NCBI GenBank assembly: GCA_964654825.1 | Contig: CAZZKG010000008.1 | Coordinates: 31,603 to 95,602, forward strand | Length of the DNA stretch: 64,000 nt | Direction of reading: 5' to 3' | Source of the DNA: CAZZKG01 sp964654825 | GTDB lineage: Bacteria; Gemmatimonadota; CAZMKB01 | Shown here: one piece after another, positions 18,072-26,930 of the stretch | Layout: every line of letters starts with the position of its first letter | Position numbering within the stretch: position 1 is the stretch's first letter | Translations under genes and position numbers: made by a program | The notes under the pieces: model-generated | What the model was told of the DNA's origin: nothing | The model's input: the letters and a program-made list of their open reading frames with translations, nothing else | Database searches by the model: none

Positions 18072-18728
18072 TTGTTCGTGAAATATCTCTTCGATAAGCT
18101 TGTCGCTTTCGTCGGACTGTGTATCACAGCACCGATTTTTTTTATTGTGGGTATCGTACTTAAAATTCAGCTTGAGGATATTTTCTACCGTCAGACAAGA
18201 GTGGGATATCATGGGGAAGACATTAAAGTCTTTAAATTCACAACCATGCCGAAGGGTTCGGAAAACCTTGGATTGATCACAACAACTAATGATTCACGGC
18301 CGACAAGATTTGGGAAGTTCTTAAGAAAAGCGAAATTCAATGAGATTCCTCAGTTAATCAATGTTCTTATCGGAGACATGAGCTTTATCGGGCCACGGCC
18401 ACTGGTCAGAAAACAGATGGCAGAGAGCCTCTCATCCTCTGAGATCATTGATTATTATCGAATGCGCCCGGGTATCACAGGTGCAGGATCACTCTATTTT
18501 CATCACGAAGACAGGTTGCTTGCCGGTGTTGAGGATCCACAGAAATACTATCACCAGGTAATCTTGCCAAAGAAAAAACGCCTCGAATCGGAATATGCAG
18601 AAAACTGGAGTCTGGCTCTCGATTTCAAAATATTCATCCTGACAGTTGCGGTTATGCTCCTCGATGCATTCGGCGTCGAGAAGGATCTATACGCATATGT
18701 AAGTAAGAAACAAACAAGAAGTGAGTAA
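18072..18728 (+). CDS. Bacterial sugar transferase (polyprenyl phosphate phosphoglycosyl transferase, PglC/WcaJ type)
   Basis: The frame opens upstream at a TTG at 18042, inside the previous gene. AGGA at 18060-18063 better serves the TTG at 18072, giving FVKYLFDKLVAFVGL. One N-terminal membrane segment (AFVGLCITAPIFFIVGIVL) precedes the catalytic part: YRQTRVGYHG, KVFKFTTM, RFGKFLRK and QLINVLIGDMSFIGPRPL. It should move a phosphosugar from a nucleotide to undecaprenyl phosphate at the inner membrane, starting repeat-unit synthesis. The catalytic Asp-Glu dyad reads Asn-Glu (KFNEIPQ); I recall NE variants in part of this family, so this need not mean loss of function. Confidence 0.88.
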   Translation: MFVKYLFDKLVAFVGLCITAPIFFIVGIVLKIQLEDIFYRQTRVGYHGEDIKVFKFTTMPKGSENLGLITTTNDSRPTRFGKFLRKAKFNEIPQLINVLIGDMSFIGPRPLVRKQMAESLSSSEIIDYYRMRPGITGAGSLYFHHEDRLLAGVEDPQKYYHQVILPKKKRLESEYAENWSLALDFKIFILTVAVMLLDAFGVEKDLYAYVSKKQTRSE

Positions 18729-18751
18729 ACGACTGCTCGTTATGTGAGACA

Positions 18752-21700
18752 TTATTCACCATCCAAACTCCAGAGCTTCGTCTCACCCGAGGAAAAGTCT
18801 GCATAAAAACTATCTGTGTGCTCTGAAATGAGTTCGTTCTCGTAAACATCGAATACCCTGGCCGGTTCCGGTAATGATATTTTCCTTCTTCCCGATTCAT
18901 TAACAGATACTGCCACCATTCCCCGTGATGCCCAGACAACGTCATCTGTATTCAGGTAGAAATGAACTCCAGCCAGTTCTGCCAGCCTGCGTAAAAGGTG
19001 GGCGGGTAACGTTGGAGCCGCTGAATAAACAATCTTACAGCCATTCACATCCCTCAGCAGAAGGCCAGGTTCTCCATTCTTCAATCTCCCTATTATTTCA
19101 CCTTCCCTTTTTGCTGGAATGAAGTAACCGTGAAGCAATCCACTAAGGCCAAATTCGATCCCACCGAGACCCTGCATGAGTGGATTATTGTTTTCTACTC
19201 TCACTGTTAATTGTGTATTCTGATCCACATATTTCAGTGGGAATCCCAGTATTCTTTCAGAAGCATCGGGCTCGAAACTGTTAGACATGTATACTCCCGG
19301 TGCATAAACAAATACAAGTAGGCGATTATCGCTCATTAAACTCTGTATGTGTGAGATGTCCTTTCCCGTGGACGCGAACACGTTAAGAAATACATACATC
19401 CGGCGGGGTTCAAGCGTGACAAGGTCTGACAGTTCATACCACCCAACAGGTGCACCCAGTCGTGCTGCCTGGGGTATTTGTTTTTTGATGAGAGAAAGAC
19501 AGAAAGGATCTCCGACCTTCATATAGTAGAAACTCCTTGTGTCGACAATGAAAGCCACTTCATCCACGGGTGTCCGATCGACGGGGAGAACTTTGTCTGC
19601 AAATATGCATAACTCTTCTATTTCGTTCATCAATTCTGGATCATCGTATCGGTTTCCACCCACATCGAACCACCACTGGGCATTACCTCTCGCGAGAGAC
19701 GCGGCCAGTTCACGCCTCTGAAGTAGCTTATCACCAGTCACGTTAGCAGGTTTTCCCAACTGGCCTACCTTCACCGGTGCCAGAGAGGTCCGGATGTCAT
19801 TTTCATTGAACCACAGCTTTCCTGCCTGCATCACACCATCGAACAAAGACATGGAATAACTGGTCCCGGTCCCAATTTGCCTGAAAGCATAACCGGTCGG
19901 GCTGGAAATAAAATCGATGTCGGGACTGTCCCACACACTTCGCAATGCAAGATGACCGGAATTCTGGAGACGTTGCTCTCCGGCAAGTTGAAGCACGTAG
20001 CCATAGAATATCCCGACGATCTTCTCCCTCTGAGTAGCATCCTTTACCACAGATGCAAAATAGTTGATTGTCTCAGCTACCATCTCAGAATTGTACATGT
20101 AGTAATCGATACTTGGCTGCTCCGTTGACGGATCACGGAGAGCACCCAATCGTGATTCCATCCGTTCCCTTTTTGTTGGAATCCGGGCGGTTTCGAGTGA
20201 TTTTGTCTTATTATGCCAGGCCGCATGAATAGCTTCATCATTTCCGTACTTTTCTCTCAGCCACTCTCTAAAAGCTGTCAGGTTTGCAGGGCTGTAATCG
20301 GTCCAGTGATCTTCGTTGCTCCCCCACTGTATCCATTCCTCTGTTGTACCTGACACGAGGTGGTAACCGATTATGCGATCTGCATAAGCTGAGGTTTCAA
20401 CATGCTCTATAAATTTCCTGAGAGCTCGTGCTGTATCTTCGCGCCATAGTTCAGAAGCCCAACTGGCAACGGGGATTTTTCCCTTAAGTAGAAAGGGTAC
20501 AGTATTACCATTGCCGGGATCATAGGTGACGAGTTCATCAGGATACTTTTCGCACCACCATCGCGGAGCATAAAGAGCGATTCTCAGAAATATATAGGCG
20601 TCGGCATCTTTATCGAGGATAATCATTACTCGATCATCCAGTTCACTGAAATCGAATTTTTCGGGGGCGAGCCATGATGTTTTCGCCTTGCCATAACCAG
20701 ATGCCGAGGGCGTTGCAGAAATAGAGAATAATTTCACCCCTGCTTGAGAAAAATCCTCGAACACTTCTGGAATAGTTCTATAGGCTGCATAGGCCATCCC
20801 ACTCTGTGGTTCACCATTAATGAAGAGTGTGGGGACACCACGGTAGGGCTTTACTACTGCGATCGTCCTTCTTTGAGAACGGGATTCAATTTCGAAGCCC
20901 GGTATCTTTACTTCTTCGTCATCAGATCCAAGTTCAAACTCATAACCGGCACACAGGATAGCAATATTAAAGATCCCTCCCGGGTGGAAAGTCCCCAACT
21001 CTATTTCTTCAAGTTGCAACGTTCTCTCTTGCCCGATCTCCCATTCCGTCAATGGAGAATCCACTTTCAGGGGATAAGAGGAGACTCTCCTGTCGTCTTT
21101 TCTCAACTCAAGCGTCGCCTTATTATCATAACATCTGCCGGATAAGAGTTTTAATTTCAGCAGGAAGTAAAATTTGTTCCCGGCCTTCAGCTGACCGGGG
21201 AATTCCATGTCAAGAACTTGTGTTCGTGGGGAATGATAGAACTCTGCTTCGACTCTTCTGAACTTCAGTTCATACTCTTCACCAACAGTGAGACCTGAGG
21301 CAATGAATGCAATAGAACGCACCGGAAAGTTGAGCAAACCATCTCTGTCATTCGACCACGGAGCGATGTAAAAATTGTCTACATGAAAAACCAATTCCCG
21401 GAGAGTTCTGTCACCGGAAATACTAACTGGATCAACAAGCCACTGAGAGCCATCTGCATCTTGCATTTTTATAGAAAACCTGAGGGGAGCTTTCACATTT
21501 TCAATTTCAACAGTGAGGTTCCGAAATTTCCTCCCGATTGGTACTCGCAAGTAGAGGTCATTAAAAGAGACAGACTTCGGCGTAAAGTGCCAACCGATGC
21601 CCTGACTGGGATCATCCAGGATACGGAGATCCCACGAATAAAACTCCTTCTGCAGACGTTCATCATTTCTAGCCAGATCCCAGTACTGTAATGAAGTGAA

Positions 21701-21838
21701 ATCAGATAATGTTTCAATCAGGGCAGGATGGGACTGCCCAATCTCGGTGAATATGATACCTCCGCATACAACGGATACGATGCAACACGTAGTCAGTACG
21801 AGACTAAGAGATTTGATTACTCTTGATTCTTTCATCAT
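18752..21838 (-). CDS. Large secreted glycoside hydrolase-like protein (GH42/clan GH-A-like)
   Basis: About 1028 residues. The frame opens at a TTG at 21850, but ATGs at 21838/21835 behind GGA are better starts. An N-terminal signal/anchor (SLVLTTCCIVSVVCGGIIF) is followed by a beta-rich region to about 320 and a barrel resembling GH42 beta-galactosidases. Candidate catalytic Glu residues lie in SGTTEEWIQWG near 499 and LWFNENDI near 675. The C-terminal part resembles the GH42 trimerisation-like and beta domains. It is on the strand opposite to the other island genes, between the sugar transferase and wzz-like genes. It may trim or degrade the polysaccharide made here; that is inference. Family placement is uncertain. 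Confidence 0.75.
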   Translation of the reverse strand: MMKESRVIKSLSLVLTTCCIVSVVCGGIIFTEIGQSHPALIETLSDFTSLQYWDLARNDERLQKEFYSWDLRILDDPSQGIGWHFTPKSVSFNDLYLRVPIGRKFRNLTVEIENVKAPLRFSIKMQDADGSQWLVDPVSISGDRTLRELVFHVDNFYIAPWSNDRDGLLNFPVRSIAFIASGLTVGEEYELKFRRVEAEFYHSPRTQVLDMEFPGQLKAGNKFYFLLKLKLLSGRCYDNKATLELRKDDRRVSSYPLKVDSPLTEWEIGQERTLQLEEIELGTFHPGGIFNIAILCAGYEFELGSDDEEVKIPGFEIESRSQRRTIAVVKPYRGVPTLFINGEPQSGMAYAAYRTIPEVFEDFSQAGVKLFSISATPSASGYGKAKTSWLAPEKFDFSELDDRVMIILDKDADAYIFLRIALYAPRWWCEKYPDELVTYDPGNGNTVPFLLKGKIPVASWASELWREDTARALRKFIEHVETSAYADRIIGYHLVSGTTEEWIQWGSNEDHWTDYSPANLTAFREWLREKYGNDEAIHAAWHNKTKSLETARIPTKRERMESRLGALRDPSTEQPSIDYYMYNSEMVAETINYFASVVKDATQREKIVGIFYGYVLQLAGEQRLQNSGHLALRSVWDSPDIDFISSPTGYAFRQIGTGTSYSMSLFDGVMQAGKLWFNENDIRTSLAPVKVGQLGKPANVTGDKLLQRRELAASLARGNAQWWFDVGGNRYDDPELMNEIEELCIFADKVLPVDRTPVDEVAFIVDTRSFYYMKVGDPFCLSLIKKQIPQAARLGAPVGWYELSDLVTLEPRRMYVFLNVFASTGKDISHIQSLMSDNRLLVFVYAPGVYMSNSFEPDASERILGFPLKYVDQNTQLTVRVENNNPLMQGLGGIEFGLSGLLHGYFIPAKREGEIIGRLKNGEPGLLLRDVNGCKIVYSAAPTLPAHLLRRLAELAGVHFYLNTDDVVWASRGMVAVSVNESGRRKISLPEPARVFDVYENELISEHTDSFYADFSSGETKLWSLDGE

Positions 21839-21997
21839 ATTTACGTCCAATCAACACTAAACCGTTGGGTTGTAAGAACACATTGATTTTCTATTGTGGC
21901 AGGATTTTCTTCGCCAGATATTTTTTCTGACACCAAATATGACAAAGTACCCCGATCGATCATGCAATAGATATGAAGTTAACTGTCCTTTATGAAC

Positions 21998-22180
21998 TCA
22001 CTGTAGAATTGTCATCTTCTTTGTAATGATAGAGTTGCCATCACTGATTTTATAGAGATAAATACCTGATGAGACATCTTTTCCTCTTTCGTCCACTTCT
22101 GAAATTGTAGCAGCTGCGAAAGGCCATCGTCCCACGACCCTCATATTGAGGGAATCGACTTTGATGGAAACGTGGGTCTC
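21998..22180 (-). pseudogene. Remnant of an FlgD-like C-terminal sorting domain
   Basis: Sixty open codons on the minus strand end at a TGA at 21998-22000 and include VDERGKDVSSGIYLYKISDG and ITKKMTILQ. This is the closing part of the FlgD-Ig-like / T9SS-type tail that ends many secreted proteins in FCB bacteria. An in-frame stop at 22181-22183 and no start or recognisable upstream domain mark it as a leftover of a deleted gene. It lies upstream of, and on the same strand as, the large glycosidase. Confidence 0.65.
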
Positions 22181-22611
22181 TCACCCTGTAATAAATCTGA
22201 TTACAGATGAGTGTAAGGTGATGAATAAATATCACTCCCTCTATCGTCATGAATGTATCGTAAAGTTGTTGGATCCCTCGCCCACAAATTCCCGGTTATA
22301 ACAATAAAGAATGGAAATATTAAATACCTGCTCATCATATTTGAAACCCTGGATTTTGAATCGATAGGAACCATATCAACTTTTGAGCACTCCGAGTGAT
22401 GAAATTTACTCGTCATTGAGATTGTAATTCAAGAGGATGCTCACCATGATGAGAATGTACCACATCACAGAGTTTTTCGCAATTAGGAAAGAAATATATG
22501 TAAAGATCGTCGTTCACACGGCCAGTTTTAACATGACGACTATTGCAGAAGGGATGTCACAAACATAGAGTCTTCAGAAAAACTCAGCATTGACAAAGAT
22601 ATCATTACATC

Positions 22612-22640
22612 TTGACTTTTTATCTCCCATAATGTAGAAT
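22612..22640 (+). promoter_or_regulatory. Sigma-70 type promoter for the wzz-wzx-wzy-wzi gene set
   Basis: TTGACT at 22612-22617, a 17-base spacer and TAGAAT at 22635-22640. This is the best promoter match seen in the island. It leaves a leader of roughly 270 bases before the ATG at 22916. Confidence 0.6.
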
Positions 22641-22661
22641 CATCAGAAATTATCACATTTT

Positions 22662-22719
22662 ACAACAGCTATAATTAAGATATTACTCATTCAACGGGGA
22701 TACCAATCCCTGCTGTTGT
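22662..22719 (+). promoter_or_regulatory. Nested hairpin in the long leader of the wzz-like operon
   Basis: ACAACAGC at 22662-22669 pairs exactly with GCTGTTGT at 22712-22719. Inside it GGGAT (22697-22701) pairs with ATCCC (22706-22710) around a 4-base loop. It starts about 20 bases after the predicted -10, so it would form near the 5' end of the transcript. A control role is inference. Confidence 0.4.
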
Positions 22720-22915
22720 TCACAAGCAGTTCATGATGAAATCCCTGACTGTTCTAGATAGCAGGCCACAAGGTTCGGAACGGCAACACCGATAATCGCT
22801 GATATTAGCTTGTGCTCGGGAACAAGTTACATCAAAAAGTGGTATCAAGGGAAACGTTATTTTAAGTTAAACCGAAAGACTGACTCCCACTTTCCTTCTG
22901 TAAAAGGGCTGTGAT

Positions 22916-24049
22916 ATGCAGAGCGATTCCGATTTCTTCATCGTCCTCAAGACTCTTTATGGGAGACGCAAACTCATCATCGTGAATTTTATTATAGTTT
23001 TCGTTCTCTCGGCTGTATTCTCTTTAATGATGCCGAAAACATATCGTAGCAGAGCCCTCATTATGCCACCCGCTCCACAGCAGGATCTTGGATTCTTGAG
23101 TGCCCTCGCAGGCAATATCCCATTCACGAGATTTAATCTGGGTCAGGGCGATTATGAGAGCATGACTTTTCTGGCTATACTAAACAGTCGCACAGTCATG
23201 GAGAATGTTATCAACAAATTTAATTTAATGGAATTCTATGACTCCGAGAAATTAGAAGATGCAGTAAAAATCCTTCGCGGAAATACCGGATTTGATGTGG
23301 AGGATGAGGGAACAATCTCCATAATTGTCGATGTGAAAACGGGATGGTTCCCATGGGGAAAGGAAAACGAAACAGTCAGTCAGCTTGTGACCGATATAGC
23401 CAACTTCTTCGCCGAAGATCTCGATTCAGTCAACAAAAGACTGAAATCAGAGCAGGCCAGATTCCAACGTATATTTATCGAGAAGAGATACAATGAAAAC
23501 ATTCAAGATCTGACAGAGGTGGAGGAGGAGTTCAAAGCCTTCCAGGAACAGCACAAGATGATTGCACTTCCGGAACAGATGAAGGCGGCAATCGAAGCCG
23601 CTTCAACAATTCAAGCCCAGATTCTTGCCAGTGAAGTAAAATTAGGTGTAATGGAGAAAACACTGAGCCACCAGCATCCGGCATTGGAAAGAGTCAAAAG
23701 TGAGATTGCCCAGCTCGAGACACAGTTGAAAGAACTTGAATCCGGCTCTGAAAACGAGGGGTTCCTCCCAAAATTCTCCGAGGTACCTGATCTCGGGATT
23801 CAACTTTTACGCTTTGAGAGAGAACTCGAGATTCAGAATACTCTTTTTGCTTTTCTCACCCAGCAATATGAGGAAGCAAAAATCCAGGAAGTGAAAAACA
23901 CACCCACCTTGCAGGTCCTTGATCGGGCAGTTAAACCTGAAAGAAAACACAAACCGAAACGAGCACTGTTCGTTCTCTTTTTCAGCTTTCTCAGTGTCAT
24001 TCTCACCTCGTTCTATATCATTTTCAAACCGTCTCTAAAAAATCTCTAG
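22916..24049 (+). CDS. Wzz/GumC-type chain-length determinant (polysaccharide co-polymerase, no kinase domain)
   Basis: 377 residues from an ATG at 22916 behind AAGGG. A first membrane segment (about 24-44), a Wzz domain with YRSRALIMPPAP, a long coiled coil (about 175-275) and a second membrane segment (about 355-372) after the Pro/Lys-rich RKHKPKR stretch give the standard inner-membrane co-polymerase layout. No Walker motifs follow, so it is the kinase-free type. It sets polymer length in Wzy-dependent systems. It leads the set co-polymerase, flippase, polymerase, Wzi, and its stop overlaps the next frame. Confidence 0.88.
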   Translation: MQSDSDFFIVLKTLYGRRKLIIVNFIIVFVLSAVFSLMMPKTYRSRALIMPPAPQQDLGFLSALAGNIPFTRFNLGQGDYESMTFLAILNSRTVMENVINKFNLMEFYDSEKLEDAVKILRGNTGFDVEDEGTISIIVDVKTGWFPWGKENETVSQLVTDIANFFAEDLDSVNKRLKSEQARFQRIFIEKRYNENIQDLTEVEEEFKAFQEQHKMIALPEQMKAAIEAASTIQAQILASEVKLGVMEKTLSHQHPALERVKSEIAQLETQLKELESGSENEGFLPKFSEVPDLGIQLLRFERELEIQNTLFAFLTQQYEEAKIQEVKNTPTLQVLDRAVKPERKHKPKRALFVLFFSFLSVILTSFYIIFKPSLKNL

Positions 24050-24054
24050 TGTTC

Positions 24055-25575
24055 ATGGAACATAAAAAGTACACACCGAGCAGCGTTCTTTTAAGAAACA
24101 CGCTGATCAACCTTCTCGGAATGATTCTGCCTGTCCTCGTTGGAATCATTGCAATTCCTTTCGCATTAAAGGGATTGAGTAACGAGGGATTTGGTATTCT
24201 CTCAATCGTGTGGGTAATTGTAGGATATTTCAGTATACTGGATTTTGGTATCTCACGCGGGACAACGAAACTCGTTGCAGAGTGCCTTGGTGAGAAACGG
24301 CAGGCAGATCTAAATTCGATATTCTGGACGGCAAGTTTCCTAAATCTCATTTTTGGTATTGCCGGAACTATCATATTTTTTCTCATTACTCCTTATCTCG
24401 TTGAAAACGTTTTGAATGTCTCTCCCAATTTCATCCAGCAGACAAAACTCTCTTTCTATTTGTCCGCACTTTCCTTTCCTGTGATACTTTTTTCTGCAAA
24501 TGCGAGGGGCGTGCTCAGCGCAGCCCAGCGATTCGATCTCGTGAACCGTGTATTAATCCCCGTCAGTGTATCAAGTTTTATATTTCCTGCCCTTTCTTAC
24601 CCATTCGAGCTTAGTTTGTTTACCGTTATATTTTTGATTGTCATCTCCCGTGTCATCGCGGCATTTTATTATATACACTATTGCTGGAGAATATTCCCCC
24701 CGATCAGGGAACAGATATCTTTCAGCCAAAAATTCCTGAAAAAACTGATCTCCTATGGAGGCTGGGTGACCATCACAAATATTATAAGTCCTCTGCTGGT
24801 ATACATGGACAGATTTTTCATTGGGTCAATACTTTCCGTTTCAGTGGTGGCATTCTATACAGCACCATACGATATAGCGAACCGACTGAGGGTTCTACCG
24901 ATAGCAATAATGAATACCGTATTCCCTGAATTCAGTGCATTATCGCATAACAGTGAAAACACACGTGTTGAGAAGTTGTTCAGTCGTTCGATTAAATACA
25001 TACTCCTCCTTGTTGGACCATTCACGTTACTGCTTGCATTCTATGCTCCTGAAATTTTACGTGTGTGGCTGGGGCAGGACTTTGCTTATAAATCAACGGT
25101 TGTACTCAGAATCATCGCAACTGGCATAGTGATAAATTCTCTGGCCGCAGTCCCGTTCAATCTGTTACAAGGAATCGGAAAACCCGATCTTCCCGCAAAA
25201 TTTCATATCGCCGAGTTTCCATTTTACATTGTTTTGTTATGGCTATTAACGAAAAACTATGGAATCCTCGGCGCAGCAATCGCCTGGTTCCTGAGAGTAA
25301 CACTCGATTTTATTTTACTCTACTCCTGGTCCTCGAGATTCTACCCGACTTTAGTTCACACACTTGGCGAATTCCGGATATGGAGGGAATTTTTTCTGCT
25401 TTTCGATCTGGTCATGTTTGTATTACTGGTACGAGTACTAGTGAAGAATCCCCTGACTGAAATTCCCTTGTTGTTCATTATTCTTTTGGTATTTTTCATG
25501 TTAGTCTGGTATTATATTTTTGATAACACTGAGAAGAAAACGATCTCTGATTTTGTGAGAAACTTAATTAGATGA
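24055..25575 (+). CDS. Oligosaccharide flippase (Wzx, MOP superfamily)
   Basis: About 506 residues; the frame opens at a GTG at 24049 overlapping the previous stop, and an ATG at 24055 is the likelier start. Roughly a dozen hydrophobic segments are visible. Family-like phrases include LDFGISRGTTKLVAE in the first third and VYMDRFFIGSILSVSVVAFY in the middle. It should flip undecaprenyl-linked repeat units across the inner membrane. A second, only distantly similar flippase occurs at 51179-52723, so the two loci probably export different glycans. Confidence 0.9.
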   Translation: MEHKKYTPSSVLLRNTLINLLGMILPVLVGIIAIPFALKGLSNEGFGILSIVWVIVGYFSILDFGISRGTTKLVAECLGEKRQADLNSIFWTASFLNLIFGIAGTIIFFLITPYLVENVLNVSPNFIQQTKLSFYLSALSFPVILFSANARGVLSAAQRFDLVNRVLIPVSVSSFIFPALSYPFELSLFTVIFLIVISRVIAAFYYIHYCWRIFPPIREQISFSQKFLKKLISYGGWVTITNIISPLLVYMDRFFIGSILSVSVVAFYTAPYDIANRLRVLPIAIMNTVFPEFSALSHNSENTRVEKLFSRSIKYILLLVGPFTLLLAFYAPEILRVWLGQDFAYKSTVVLRIIATGIVINSLAAVPFNLLQGIGKPDLPAKFHIAEFPFYIVLLWLLTKNYGILGAAIAWFLRVTLDFILLYSWSSRFYPTLVHTLGEFRIWREFFLLFDLVMFVLLVRVLVKNPLTEIPLLFIILLVFFMLVWYYIFDNTEKKTISDFVRNLIR

Positions 25576-25619
25576 TTTTCACGAACTCACACTGTGGGAA
25601 TATCCGAAAAGGATCCTGA

Positions 25620-26930
25620 ATGTTAGAAGTGTGTGGAACAATCATTTTAATCGGTCTGTGCTTACTTATCAGTTACTGGGAGAATCTTCGATATAATACC
25701 TACATAACACCATTTTCTGCTCTGGCATGGCCGTACGTGATCGTGGTTGTCCTGATTAATTTCGCAGGTGTGCACCTCGGTTTCTTCCCTGTGAGCTTGA
25801 GAAGCAACTCATTCGTATTTCTTGGTTTCCTGTTTTTCCTCATGGGAGGAGTATTTATCCTCTCTCTCGTGAAAGGGAGAATTGCTGATGTTGATTACAA
25901 TAAGCGCTTGAATCTCAATCTCGAAACTTTCTTCAACCTGTATCGTCCCCTTTTTGTGGTAATCGCAATTCTCTCTATTATCGCTGGATTCATCCACTTC
26001 AGATTTTCATTGGCCGAAGTTGGAGGGTGGATCAACATTGCGACCAACGATTTCAAGGATGTGTATGGAACAGGACTACTTGCTCACATTAAAATACTGA
26101 GTCGGCTTTCCTTCATCTTCCTCTTTGCAGATTATTTCCATCGAAAAAGGAAATACATTTTCATCCTATTGTTCCTCATGTTTCTGATTGTTTTCGTGCG
26201 ACAGGTCAAATACCAGATCCTCGGGATGATACTGGGTGGATTCTATTTTGCCATGCTCAAAGGATGTATAAAATTCTCTCTCAGAAAACTCGCTTTCTAT
26301 TCAATTCTCATTTTTATTCTCTTCAACCTCACTTATTACCTAGGTTTCATCGTAGCGGGTGTCGACTATGCATTTGCAGAGAGAACTCACATGTATCTTC
26401 TCAACCATTTTTTTACTTATCTCTTTGGTGGACCAATTGGCTTCAGCGAGATTCTCAATCAGATCAATTATCCAATCTACAGTTTGAAGGAAATTTTCGC
26501 TGTTCCAATCAACATTTTAAATTTTCTCTTTCAGTATGAAGATTATGTGGATATTATCATCTCTTATTGGATACCCGTTTCTACACATACGGAAATGTTT
26601 CACAGCTCTAATGTATTTGGAATCGTTGGAATGCTTTTCATGTATCTCGGCCCCTACGGCGCGTTATTGTACATGTTTTTTCTCGGTTCAATCGCGTATG
26701 GTCTCATGGCACTCTCTTTTACATTTCCCCAGAAAATAGGAGCACAACTCGTCTACTCTTTTGTAATGGCCCTGTTGACAGTTTCATTCTTCGATATTTA
26801 TTTCAATAAGCTCGTTGCTTACGAAGCTTCATTTTTCATGTTTGTGATTCCTCCAATCTACTACCAGATGCGAAATGGCCTGAAAAAAGCAATTTCTTAT
26901 CATCGCAAAAAATATCAAATCTCATCATGA
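25620..26930 (+). CDS. O-antigen/oligosaccharide repeat-unit polymerase (Wzy-like)
   Basis: 436 residues, almost entirely hydrophobic segments joined by short loops, with one larger loop near 250-320 (YAFAERTHMYLLNHFF to VDIIISYWIPVSTHTEMF). This topology and the position between flippase and Wzi genes support a Wzy polymerase that joins repeat units at the periplasmic face. Sequence similarity within the family is always low, so the call rests on topology and context. It ends with an ATGA overlap with the Wzi gene. Confidence 0.75.
   Translation: MLEVCGTIILIGLCLLISYWENLRYNTYITPFSALAWPYVIVVVLINFAGVHLGFFPVSLRSNSFVFLGFLFFLMGGVFILSLVKGRIADVDYNKRLNLNLETFFNLYRPLFVVIAILSIIAGFIHFRFSLAEVGGWINIATNDFKDVYGTGLLAHIKILSRLSFIFLFADYFHRKRKYIFILLFLMFLIVFVRQVKYQILGMILGGFYFAMLKGCIKFSLRKLAFYSILIFILFNLTYYLGFIVAGVDYAFAERTHMYLLNHFFTYLFGGPIGFSEILNQINYPIYSLKEIFAVPINILNFLFQYEDYVDIIISYWIPVSTHTEMFHSSNVFGIVGMLFMYLGPYGALLYMFFLGSIAYGLMALSFTFPQKIGAQLVYSFVMALLTVSFFDIYFNKLVAYEASFFMFVIPPIYYQMRNGLKKAISYHRKKYQISS

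Larger units (their letters stand above)
22184..22915. other. Intergenic region with the promoter and leader of the wzz-like operon
   Basis: No gene was recognised in this 730-base AT-rich stretch. It contains a good promoter at 22612-22640 and a structured leader at 22662-22719, both listed separately. The part from 22184 to about 22600 shows nothing I can name and may be further gene debris. Confidence 0.55.

Noticed and set aside
22050..22250. 66-codon minus-strand frame in the island gap
   Set aside because: A different frame of the same stretch carries the recognisable sorting-tail fragment; this one has no features.
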